Under the pieces are notes generated by a model, which saw nothing but the letters and a program-made list of their open reading frames with translations, made no database searches and had not been told where the DNA came from. Below are positions 1-6,436 of a DNA stretch of 9,956 nucleotides, in pieces (the first letter of the stretch is position 1; each line of letters begins with the position of its first letter). Source of the DNA: Clostridia bacterium (GTDB taxonomy: Bacteria > Bacillota > Clostridia > Oscillospirales > RGIG577). Both the position numbers and the translations under genes were made by a program. Location: assembly GCA_017419325.1 (NCBI GenBank), contig JAFOLN010000210.1:1-9956 (forward strand), read 5' to 3'.

Positions 1-2
1 CC

Positions 3-1016
3 CTTGAGAGCATAAATATAGGAAAAGGGCTTCAGATGTTCTATTATTTGCCTTTTGATAATACGCCGAATCTTAAAAACATCGTCGTTGATGAGGGCAA
101 TCCGAATTTATCCTCGCTCGACAACGTGATATACATGAAGGATAAAGCGGCGATATTATACTGCCCCGAGACCGTAAAAACACTCAGGCTTCCCGCGGCG
201 CTTGCATACGCGCCGCTGCTTAGCGGAACAAATATAGAGCGCTTTGAGATAGACGAGGCAAACGAGACGTTCTGCGTCGCGGACGGCATCGTTTACAGCA
301 AGGATATGAAAAAGGTCGTCAGCTGCCCCCCTAAAATGAAGGGTGAGGTCGTAATTCCGGAGGGAGTGACCGGGATAGGCAATCAATGCTTTGAACGGTG
401 CGACGGCGTCACGGCCGTTATTATACCGGACAGCGTAAGCAAGATAGGGTATGACGCCTTCAGGGACATGAGCTCGCTTGAGAGCATTATTATACCGGAT
501 GGAATTGAACAGATAAGCGGCTGGTTCGGAAGTTGTACGAGCCTTAAGTCGGTCACCGTTCCGGCGAGCGTTTCACGGTTCGGGTACGCCGTGTTCATGC
601 GGTGCGACAGCCTTTCGGATGTTTATTTCAAGGGTGACGCCGAGGCATGGGAGAAGCTTACGAAGGATTTAAGCCCGAGCGCGGATGAGAATCTGCTGAA
701 CGCCCGAGTGCACTTTACGGCAGACGAGATAAGGGATACGCCTGTCAGCAGTATGAAGCTTGAAAAAACAGACGAAGGCAGCGCCGTGACCCTGACTGTT
801 GATTTCTATAACGGAAGCGGCGCGGCCAAAGCATGCGTCGCCCTCTATGACGGAAACGGCCGCATGACTGACGCGGCGCTCGTAACGCTGCCGCAGGACG
901 GCGCCGTTACAAGGACCGTAAAAGGCGCGGCGGACGTGCGTGAGGCGAAGGTGTTCGTCCTGGACGGCGCGTTCCTGCCGCTTTATAAGCATTCCGAAGC
1001 AGCCCTGACAGACTGA
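3..1016 (+). CDS. BspA-like leucine-rich-repeat (LRR_5) surface protein, 5'-truncated by window edge
   Basis: This is the C-terminal part of a probable secreted or surface protein; its function is unknown. The frame stays open to the left edge, and the residues before the first ATG (position 36) already read as LRR sequence (LESINIGKGLQ), so that ATG is almost certainly internal and the true start lies outside the window. LRR_5-type units occur at about 345-635 in the form 'VIIPDSVSKIGYDAF', 'IIIPDGIEQI' and 'VTVPASVSRFGYAVF'. They end in 'DVYFKGDAEAWEKL', a typical closing segment of these repeats. After the repeats, roughly 750-990 encodes a beta-rich tail ending in 'AKVFVLDGAFLPLYK', resembling the C-terminal module often found in clostridial extracellular proteins. 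No LPXTG motif or C-terminal membrane anchor is seen, so any signal peptide or anchor would be upstream. BspA-like proteins are often linked to adhesion, but that role is not shown here. The gene is closed by the terminator at 1048-1085 and is transcriptionally separate from spoVT. Confidence 0.85.
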   Translation, partial: LESINIGKGLQMFYYLPFDNTPNLKNIVVDEGNPNLSSLDNVIYMKDKAAILYCPETVKTLRLPAALAYAPLLSGTNIERFEIDEANETFCVADGIVYSKDMKKVVSCPPKMKGEVVIPEGVTGIGNQCFERCDGVTAVIIPDSVSKIGYDAFRDMSSLESIIIPDGIEQISGWFGSCTSLKSVTVPASVSRFGYAVFMRCDSLSDVYFKGDAEAWEKLTKDLSPSADENLLNARVHFTADEIRDTPVSSMKLEKTDEGSAVTLTVDFYNGSGAAKACVALYDGNGRMTDAALVTLPQDGAVTRTVKGAADVREAKVFVLDGAFLPLYKHSEAALTD

Positions 1017-1047
1017 CAGACCGCGATACGGGACTGAAAATATAATG

Positions 1048-1085
1048 AAAGAGCCGTTCATCCGCCCGGGTGAACGGCTCTTTTT
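1048..1085 (+). terminator. Rho-independent terminator of the LRR gene
   Basis: A perfect 13-bp stem pairs 1048-1060 (AAAGAGCCGTTCA) with 1071-1083 (TGAACGGCTCTTT) around a 10-nt loop. A run of five T (1081-1085) overlaps the end of the stem. It lies 31 nt after the LRR stop codon and isolates that gene from spoVT. Confidence 0.92.
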
Positions 1086-1135
1086 GACGCATACGGCCGG
1101 GCAGGGGAGTTTTCGCCGCGGGCAAATCGAAATCC

Positions 1136-1166
1136 TTGCATAATCCGCAAAAAAATACAGATACTA
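1136..1166 (+). promoter_or_regulatory. Candidate promoter of spoVT (sigma-G-like, also weakly sigma-A-like)
   Basis: GCATA at 1138-1142 is followed, after 17 nt, by GATACTA at 1160-1166. The Bacillus sigma-G consensus is roughly G-ATR at -35 and CATNNTA at -10 with a spacer of about 17-18 nt, so only the first -10 base deviates. spoVT is a sigma-G gene in Bacillus subtilis, which makes this reading attractive. The same bases can be read as a weak sigma-A promoter (TTGCAT at 1136-1141, GATACT at 1160-1165, spacer 18). The site is about 43 nt upstream of the spoVT start. The choice between sigma factors is inference. Confidence 0.45.
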
Positions 1167-1197
1167 CCCATGAAACGTCGGTTTTAAAATGTATTAC

Positions 1198-1202
1198 GGA
1201 GG
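1198..1202 (+). promoter_or_regulatory. Ribosome binding site of spoVT
   Basis: GGAGG lies 6 nt before the ATG at 1209. It is a near-consensus Shine-Dalgarno sequence and fixes the start of spoVT. Confidence 0.85.
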
Positions 1203-1208
1203 AAAAAT

Positions 1209-1751
1209 ATGAAGGCAACGGGCATAGTCAGACGGATTGACGACCTGGGGCGCATCGTTATACCGAAGGAGATAAGGCGCACGCTTCGGATACGCGAGGG
1301 CGATCCCCTTGAGATATTTACGGAGAAGGACGGCGAGGTCATCTTTAAAAAATACTCGCCCATAGGCGAGCTTGCGCCGTATGCGATGGAGTACGCGGAG
1401 ACGCTGGCGCGCTTTTTAGGCTGCACCTGCGCCGTGTGCGACCGCGACAGCATCATCGCGGCGGCGGGCGCGGCGAAGCGGGAGCTTTCGGAGCGCAGGC
1501 TGTCCCCCGAAATGGAGGAGCTTATGAGCGAGAACAGGACATTCAGGCGGGAGCGGGAGGCGGACAGGCTGCCCGTGACCGACGCGGACGAAAGGCGCCT
1601 TGCGGCGGCGGCCGCGCCCATCTCGACTATGGGCGACGTTATCGGCGCGGTGATAATGCTTTCATCGGATGAAAAGCCCTTCCCGGAGGATTCCGATTAC
1701 AAGGTCATCTGCGCGGCGGCGGGGTTCATCTCGCGTCACATGGAAACCTGA
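1209..1751 (+). CDS. spoVT: Stage V sporulation protein T (AbrB-family transcriptional regulator)
   Basis: SpoVT is a DNA-binding regulator that acts in the forespore late in sporulation, tuning sigma-G-dependent genes and spore coat/germination properties in Bacillus. The 180-residue product matches the family's usual length (about 178). Residues 1-50 form the swapped-hairpin AbrB/SpoVT domain and begin MKATGIVRRIDDLGRIVIPK, the diagnostic family signature, followed by 'EIRRTLRIREGDPLEIF'. Residues about 55-178 form the GAF-like sensing domain, ending 'VICAAAGFISRHMET', which resembles the 'AAGFLARQME' C-terminus of B. subtilis SpoVT. The start is supported by GGAGG at 1198-1202. The middle (about residues 88-135) is rich in Arg, Glu and Ala and diverges most from Bacillus. 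The gene is monocistronic. The nearest downstream hairpin (1827-1858), inside the leader of the next operon, could also end its transcript. It marks the host as a spore former or a recent descendant of one. Confidence 0.95.
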   Translation: MKATGIVRRIDDLGRIVIPKEIRRTLRIREGDPLEIFTEKDGEVIFKKYSPIGELAPYAMEYAETLARFLGCTCAVCDRDSIIAAAGAAKRELSERRLSPEMEELMSENRTFRREREADRLPVTDADERRLAAAAAPISTMGDVIGAVIMLSSDEKPFPEDSDYKVICAAAGFISRHMET

Positions 1752-1774
1752 GCCGGGAAAATCTCAAAAAAGGC

Positions 1775-1803
1775 TTGCAATTTCCGTTTTCATGTGATAA
1801 AAT
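1775..1803 (+). promoter_or_regulatory. Sigma-A promoter of the rimP-nusA-infB operon
   Basis: A -35 box TTGCAA (1775-1780) and a -10 box TAAAAT (1798-1803) are separated by exactly 17 nt. TG at 1795-1796 gives an extended -10 (TGATAAAAT). The predicted transcript starts near 1809-1811, leaving a leader of about 75 nt before rimP that contains the hairpin at 1827-1853. This is the best vegetative promoter in the window. Confidence 0.8.
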
Positions 1804-1826
1804 CTCTATAAGATAGTAGTATCAGT

Positions 1827-1860
1827 CAAAGAGTGGGTCGTTCCCGCTCTTTGTTTTTGT
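1827..1860 (+). terminator. Leader attenuator/terminator hairpin upstream of rimP
   Basis: An 11-bp stem pairs 1827-1837 (CAAAGAGTGGG) with 1843-1853 (CCCGCTCTTTG), with one T-G wobble and a TCGTT loop. It is followed by five T then GT (1854-1860). It lies downstream of the operon promoter and about 25 nt before rimP, so it must be passed by operon transcripts. In B. subtilis, NusA represses its own operon through a NusA-dependent terminator in this leader. The same role here is inference, favoured by the short, interrupted U tract. It could also terminate spoVT read-through. No obvious competing antiterminator was found. Confidence 0.75.
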
Positions 1861-1884
1861 AAAGAAAAAATCGGACGGTGCAGA

Positions 1885-2361
1885 TTGAAAAAGGATCAGG
1901 GAAAGAAAAACATAGCCGGTACAGTTGAAGCGTGGGCTTCGCCTATCGCAGAGGCGCTGGGGCTTTATGTGTGGGACACGGAATTTAAAAAGGAAGGCGC
2001 GGATTGGTTCCTTCGCGTATATATCGACTCTGAGGAGCGCGGCATATCAACGGACGACTGCGAGGCCGTCAGCCGCGCGCTTGAAGAGATACTCGACCGC
2101 GAGGATCCCATCGAGCAGGCGTATTTCCTTGAAATATCCTCTCCCGGGATAGAGCGGGTGCTTTCGCGCCCCGGGCATTTTATGAAATACATCGGGCATG
2201 ACGTGAATGTAAAGCTCTTTTCTCCCTTAAACGGCAGAAAATCGTTTACGGGCACGCTCCTTAAGTACGAAGACGGCGAGGTCACGGTGCGCGCCGGGGC
2301 GGAGGAGATAAGCTTTCCTGTCTCTAAGGCGGCGCAGATAAAGCTTGACATAATATTTTAA
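1885..2361 (+). CDS. rimP: Ribosome maturation factor RimP
   Basis: RimP assists late assembly of the 30S subunit in the cytoplasm, helping 16S rRNA head folding and S12 incorporation. The 158-residue product has the two-domain RimP plan: an N-terminal alpha/beta domain (about residues 10-85) with the hallmark 'LEISSPGIERVLSRPGHF' around residues 82-100, and a C-terminal SH3-like barrel containing 'GRKSFTGTLLKYEDGEVTV'. The best start is TTG at 1885, because no in-frame ATG occurs until well inside the conserved domain. Its Shine-Dalgarno match is weak (GGTG at 1877-1880, only 4 nt upstream). It is the first gene of the operon, just after the leader hairpin, and is followed by nusA after 23 nt. 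The non-AUG start with poor ribosome binding suggests low or controlled translation. Confidence 0.95.
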   Translation: MKKDQGKKNIAGTVEAWASPIAEALGLYVWDTEFKKEGADWFLRVYIDSEERGISTDDCEAVSRALEEILDREDPIEQAYFLEISSPGIERVLSRPGHFMKYIGHDVNVKLFSPLNGRKSFTGTLLKYEDGEVTVRAGAEEISFPVSKAAQIKLDIIF

Positions 2362-2384
2362 GAAATAATCAACGGGGGAAAAAC

Positions 2385-3449
2385 ATGAACAGTGAATTTT
2401 TTGACGCCTTGGAAATGCTTGAAAAAGAAAAAGGCATAAAAAAATCGTATATGCTGGAAAAGGTGCAGGCAGCGCTCACGAGCGCGTTCAAAAAGGACTT
2501 TGGCTCGGAAAACGTGATAATTGAGCTTAACGACGAGAAAAAGGAAGTAAAAATGTACGCCGCGAAGGAGGTAGTCGAGGAGGTGGAGAACCCCTCGACC
2601 CAGATAAGCCTTGAGGACGCGCAGCTCATCGCAAAGAAGTACGGCGTGGGCGACACGGTGAACATTGAGATAAAGCCGAAGAACTTCGGCCGCATAGCAA
2701 CGGGCGCGGCGAAGCAGGTCATAATACAGGGCATACGCGAGGCGGAGAGAAGCATGGTATACGACCAGTTCGCCGACAACGAGCATCAGGTGCTCACCGC
2801 CACGGTAAACAAGATAGACCCGAAGAACGGCAACGCGACGGTGGAGATAAAAAAGACGGAGACGCTCCTTTTAAAGTCGGAGCAGATACCCGGCGAGGTG
2901 CTCAGGGAAAACCAGCGCATCAAGGTATATGTAATAGAAGTAAAGCGGGCGACGAAGGGCCCCGTGGTGGCCGTATCGCGCACCCATCCCGGCCTTGTGA
3001 AGCATCTCTTTGAAAGAGAGGTGCCCGAGATATACGACGGCACCGTTGAGATAAAGAGCGTGTCCCGCGAGGCGGGCAGCCGCACGAAGATAGCCGTATG
3101 GTCGAACGACGAGAACGTCGACCCCATCGGCACCTGCGTCGGCCCCAAGGGTACGAGAGTCGCGAATATCGTCGACGAGCTGGGCGGCGAGAAGATTGAC
3201 ATAATAAAATATTCCGAAAATACCGACGAATATATAGCGAGCGCGCTGGCTCCCGCGAAGGTGCTCTCCGTGGGCGTTGACGCGGAGGCGAAGAGCTGTC
3301 AGGTCATCGTGCCCGACGACCAGCTGAGCCTCGCCATAGGCAAGGAGGGGCAGAACGCCCGCCTGGCCGCAAAGCTTACGGGCTGGAAGATAGACATAAA
3401 GCCCTTGAGCGCCATAAGAGAAAAGTATAAGGACGAGCTTAACTTTTAA
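2385..3449 (+). CDS. nusA: Transcription termination/antitermination factor NusA
   Basis: NusA binds RNA polymerase and nascent RNA, promoting pausing and hairpin-dependent termination and taking part in rRNA antitermination. The 354-residue product shows, in order: the N-terminal RNAP-binding domain (about 1-125), an S1 domain (about 135-200), KH1 with the GxxG loop GPKG at 253-256, and KH2 with GKEG at 319-322 in 'QLSLAIGKEGQNARLAAKL'. It ends shortly after KH2, without the C-terminal acidic repeats of proteobacterial NusA, as is usual in Firmicutes. The ATG at 2385 is preceded by a purine-rich GGGGGAA (2374-2380). It lies between rimP and rnpM, its conserved position. It may control its own operon through the leader hairpin at 1827-1860. 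Confidence 0.97.
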   Translation: MNSEFFDALEMLEKEKGIKKSYMLEKVQAALTSAFKKDFGSENVIIELNDEKKEVKMYAAKEVVEEVENPSTQISLEDAQLIAKKYGVGDTVNIEIKPKNFGRIATGAAKQVIIQGIREAERSMVYDQFADNEHQVLTATVNKIDPKNGNATVEIKKTETLLLKSEQIPGEVLRENQRIKVYVIEVKRATKGPVVAVSRTHPGLVKHLFEREVPEIYDGTVEIKSVSREAGSRTKIAVWSNDENVDPIGTCVGPKGTRVANIVDELGGEKIDIIKYSENTDEYIASALAPAKVLSVGVDAEAKSCQVIVPDDQLSLAIGKEGQNARLAAKLTGWKIDIKPLSAIREKYKDELNF

Positions 3450-3467
3450 GCTCTGAAGGAAGCTGTT

Positions 3468-3734
3468 ATGAAGACGAAGAAAACACCGCTCCGCATGTGT
3501 CTCGGCTGCGGCGAAATGAAGCCGAAGCGCGAGCTTATCCGCGTTGTGAAAAATAAGGACGGCGAGCTGTTTTTAGACCTTACGGGCAAGCAGAACGGCC
3601 GCGGCGCCTATATATGCAAAAGCGCCCAGTGCTTTGCGAAGGCGCGTAAGGCGCGCCGCTTCGAGCATAAGCTTGAGGCCGCGGTGCCCGACGAGGTATA
3701 TGAGCGCATGGAGCGCGAGCTTTCCGAAGAATAG
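3468..3734 (+). CDS. rnpM: RNase P modulator RnpM (YlxR, DUF448 family)
   Basis: This is a small RNA-binding protein of the YlxR/DUF448 family. YlxR has been renamed RnpM because it binds RNase P RNA and modulates its activity. The 88 residues carry the family pattern: 'RMCLGCGEMKPKRELIRVV' (residues 9-27, Cys11 and Cys14 as a CxxC), 'GRGAYIC' (44-50) and a second cysteine pair (Cys50 and Cys55), suggesting a structural metal site. The protein is strongly basic, as expected for an RNA binder. GAAGGA at 3455-3460 precedes the ATG at 3468. It lies 18 nt after nusA and 9 nt before ylxQ, its standard place in Firmicutes. The RNase P role is taken from family knowledge and cannot be read from this sequence. 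Confidence 0.92.
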   Translation: MKTKKTPLRMCLGCGEMKPKRELIRVVKNKDGELFLDLTGKQNGRGAYICKSAQCFAKARKARRFEHKLEAAVPDEVYERMERELSEE

Positions 3735-3743
3735 GGGGCCCGC

Positions 3744-4094
3744 ATGAACGACAGACTTCTCGGGTTCATATCCATAGGAATGAAGGCGGGCGCGTATACG
3801 CTGGGAAGCGATATGACAGAGCGCGCCGCGAGAGCGGGAAAGACGCACCTCATAATACTGTCGGAGGACGCGTCGGCAAATACGAAAAAGCTTGTTTACA
3901 ATGTTGCAAAGACAAAAAATATAGAAGTTATAGAGCATTACGAGATGGATGTGCTGGGAGCGGCCTGCGGAAAGCCGCAGCTTTCCGTGATAGGCGTGAA
4001 AAAGAGGGACATTGCCCGACAGCTCATCTCATTATACGCTAAAACTGTTAAAGGGGGGAAGCTTGATGACAGAACAGAAATACCGTGTCCATGA
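3744..4094 (+). CDS. ylxQ: L7Ae/L30e-family K-turn RNA-binding protein YlxQ
   Basis: This small protein of the ribosomal L7Ae/L30e/S12e/Gadd45 family is expected to bind kink-turn RNA. Its physiological role in Firmicutes is not well defined. The 116 residues show the family core: 'LLGFISIGMKAGAYTLGSD' near the N-terminus, 'THLIILSEDASANTKKL' at 34-50, and 'LGAACGKPQLSVIGVKKRDIARQL' toward the C-terminus. Its tail (about residues 103-116, KGGKLDDRTEIPCP) is encoded by bases shared with the infB ribosome binding site and start. It overlaps infB by 29 nt, so the two are probably translationally coupled. The tail diverges from the globular core and may exist mainly because of this overlap. Confidence 0.9.
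   Translation: MNDRLLGFISIGMKAGAYTLGSDMTERAARAGKTHLIILSEDASANTKKLVYNVAKTKNIEVIEHYEMDVLGAACGKPQLSVIGVKKRDIARQLISLYAKTVKGGKLDDRTEIPCP
4053..4058 (+). promoter_or_regulatory. Ribosome binding site of infB, inside ylxQ
   Basis: A GGGGGG run lies 7 nt before the ATG at 4066. It decides the infB start: the earlier in-frame TTG at 4012 has no good Shine-Dalgarno sequence and would add 18 residues with no family similarity. Confidence 0.75.
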
Positions 4095-6414
4095 AGTGGG
4101 AAAGGATTTTAATGTTTCAAGCAAGGAAATAATGACTCTTATGGAGTCCTTTGAGAGGCCCGTCAAGAACCATATGACGGTGCTTTCGGAAGACGACTTG
4201 AACCTCATTTTCGATTATTATACGCAGAAAAAACAGGTGGAAAGTCTCGATGTGTATTTTGCATCATTCCCCGAAAGAAAGGCGGAGGCTCCTGCCGCAG
4301 CAAAGGAGAAGCCGGCGTCCGGGGAGCCCAAAAAGGAGAAGGGCGGCGCGCCCGAGGAGCAGAAGACCAAAAAGGCGGACGCAAAGGAGACCCCCGAACA
4401 GGCAAAGCCGGCCGAGCAGCCGAAAAAGACGGCGGGCCGCTTTGAAAAGCGCTATATAGACACGAAGGGCGCCGACGTGAACCTGGGCAAATTCGACGAG
4501 AGACTCGAGAACCTCGCACCGGAGCGGGCAAAATCCTTCAACCCCGGCAAGCAGAAGATAAAGAAAGGCGGACAGATGGGCCGCGGCAAGAAGCCGCAGC
4601 GCTACGACCGCGCGGCCGAGGAGGATAAGCAGCGCCGCATAAAGGCGATGGAGGCAAAGAAGCAGCCGCTCAAGGTCACGATACCCGACGAGATATCGGT
4701 AGGCGAGCTTGCGCAGAGGCTCAAAATCTCCAACGCCGAGATAGTAAAGAAGCTCATGATGCTCGGCATCATGGCGTCCGTGTCGCAGGTAATAGACTAC
4801 GATACGGCGGCGCTCGTGTCGGAGGATCTGGGCGCGATCGTCGAAAAGGAAGTAGTCGTGTCCATTGAGGAGCGTCTTTTCGACGAGTCCGAGGATCCGC
4901 CTGAGAGCCTTGAGCCCAGAAGCCCCGTCGTTGTCGTTATGGGTCACGTTGACCACGGCAAGACGTCGCTTCTCGACGCCATAAGACACTCCAACGTGAC
5001 CGACACCGAGGCCGGCGGCATAACGCAGCACATCGGCGCGTACAGAGTTGAGATAAACGGTCAGAAGATAACCTTCCTTGACACGCCGGGACATGAGGCG
5101 TTCACCGCCATGCGTCAGCGCGGCGCGCAGGTCACCGATATAGCAATACTCGTTGTGGCCGCCGACGACGGCATCATGCCCCAGACCATTGAGGCGATAA
5201 ACCACGCGAAGGCCGCGGGAGTAAATATCATAGTTGCCATAAATAAGATTGATAAAGAGGGCGCGGAGCCGGAAAGAATAAAGCAGGAGCTTACCGAGTA
5301 CGACCTTCTGCCCGAGGAGTGGGGCGGCGACACCATATGCGTGCCCGTTTCCGCAAAGAAGCGCCAGGGCATAGATACGCTCCTTGAAATGGTGCTGCTC
5401 GTGGCCGAAATGAAGGAACTTAAGGCCAACCCCAACAGAAACGCGAAGGGCACCGTCATAGAGGCGAAGCTCGACCGCGGACGCGGCCCCGTTGCCACCG
5501 TTATCATACAGAACGGTACGCTCAAGCTTGGCGACGTTGTTATCGCGGGCACGGCGGTAGGCCGCGTGCGCGCCATGGTTGACGAGAACGGCCGCAAGGT
5601 TCAGAGCGCGGGCCCCAGCGTCCCCGTTGAGATAGTCGGATTTTCCGAGGTTCCCACGGGCGGCGACGAGTTCTACGGCGTAAATGACGAGAAGATGGCC
5701 CGTGAGCTTGTGGAGCAGAGAAAGGAAGCTCAGAAGCAGGAGACCTTCAAGAGCGTTCCGAGAGTGACCCTCGACGACCTGTTCAACCAGGTAAAGCAGG
5801 GCGAGGTAAAGGACTTGAACCTCATCATAAAGGCGGACGTTCAGGGCTCCGTGGAGGCCGTGAAGCAGTCGCTTGAGAAGATATCCAACGACGAAGTGCG
5901 CGTGCGCTGCATCCACGGCGCGGTAGGCGCGATAAACGAATCGGACGTAATGCTTGCGTCCGTATCTAACGCGATAATAGTAGGCTTCAACGTGCGTCCC
6001 GACGCGGGCGCGAGAGCATCCGCCGAGGCGCAGGGCGTGGATATACGCCTCTACCGCGTCATATACACGGCGATAGAGGAGATAGAGGCCGCAATGAAGG
6101 GCATGCTTGCCCCCGAATACAAGGAAGTCGTGCTGGGAACAGCCGAGGTAAGACAGGTATTCAAGATATCGGGCGCGGGCACCGTTGCCGGCTGCTATGT
6201 ACAGAGCGGCAAGATAGTAAGAAGCGCGCAGACGCGCATAATCCGCGACGGCATCGTAGTTCACGAGGGCGAGCTCGGCTCCTTAAAGCGTTTCAAGGAC
6301 GACGCGAAGGAGGTTGCCGAGGGCTTCGAGTGCGGCATAACGATAGAGCGCTTCAACGACATAAAGGAAGGCGACATCATAGAGGCCTACGTAATGGAAG
6401 AGATAGAACGCTGA
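4066..6414 (+). CDS. infB: Translation initiation factor IF-2
   Basis: IF2 is the GTPase that places initiator tRNA on the 30S subunit and promotes 50S joining. The 782-residue product contains, in order: a first IF2_N module (about 1-55, 'YRVHEVGKDFNVSSKEIM'); a charged, low-complexity Lys/Glu/Ala/Pro linker (about 70-200); a second IF2_N module (about 205-258); and the G domain with G1 GHVDHGKT (293-300), G3 DTPGH (339-343), G4 NKID (393-396) and G5 SAK (429-431). Domains II-IV follow, ending 'DIIEAYVMEEIER'. All GTP-binding motifs are intact. The ATG at 4066 is preferred because of the GGGGGG at 4053-4058 and because the protein then begins MTEQKYRVHEV, as in other clostridial IF2. It overlaps ylxQ by 29 nt and is followed by rbfA after 22 nt. 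Ile is mostly encoded by ATA even in this highly expressed gene. Confidence 0.97.
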   Translation: MTEQKYRVHEVGKDFNVSSKEIMTLMESFERPVKNHMTVLSEDDLNLIFDYYTQKKQVESLDVYFASFPERKAEAPAAAKEKPASGEPKKEKGGAPEEQKTKKADAKETPEQAKPAEQPKKTAGRFEKRYIDTKGADVNLGKFDERLENLAPERAKSFNPGKQKIKKGGQMGRGKKPQRYDRAAEEDKQRRIKAMEAKKQPLKVTIPDEISVGELAQRLKISNAEIVKKLMMLGIMASVSQVIDYDTAALVSEDLGAIVEKEVVVSIEERLFDESEDPPESLEPRSPVVVVMGHVDHGKTSLLDAIRHSNVTDTEAGGITQHIGAYRVEINGQKITFLDTPGHEAFTAMRQRGAQVTDIAILVVAADDGIMPQTIEAINHAKAAGVNIIVAINKIDKEGAEPERIKQELTEYDLLPEEWGGDTICVPVSAKKRQGIDTLLEMVLLVAEMKELKANPNRNAKGTVIEAKLDRGRGPVATVIIQNGTLKLGDVVIAGTAVGRVRAMVDENGRKVQSAGPSVPVEIVGFSEVPTGGDEFYGVNDEKMARELVEQRKEAQKQETFKSVPRVTLDDLFNQVKQGEVKDLNLIIKADVQGSVEAVKQSLEKISNDEVRVRCIHGAVGAINESDVMLASVSNAIIVGFNVRPDAGARASAEAQGVDIRLYRVIYTAIEEIEAAMKGMLAPEYKEVVLGTAEVRQVFKISGAGTVAGCYVQSGKIVRSAQTRIIRDGIVVHEGELGSLKRFKDDAKEVAEGFECGITIERFNDIKEGDIIEAYVMEEIER

Positions 6415-6436
6415 CAGGGCGGCAAGGAGAAATAAC

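Noticed and set aside
36..38. ATG at 36 as the start of the LRR gene
   Set aside because: The frame and the repeat pattern both extend upstream to the window edge.
1811..1823. Small GATA-GTAG-TATC hairpin at the predicted transcription start
   Set aside because: A 4-bp AT-rich stem is too weak to claim, and it does not pair with the terminator hairpin to form an antiterminator.
4012..4065. Upstream TTG start for infB, adding 18 residues
   Set aside because: The extension has no IF2 similarity and no ribosome binding site; ATG 4066 has GGGGGG at a proper distance.
4264..6264. A very long (666-codon) open frame on the minus strand, opposite infB
   Set aside because: It is the mirror of a strongly codon-biased gene. 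Its translation is loaded with Tyr, His, Leu and Arg without any domain, while the plus strand encodes a complete IF2 with all GTPase motifs.
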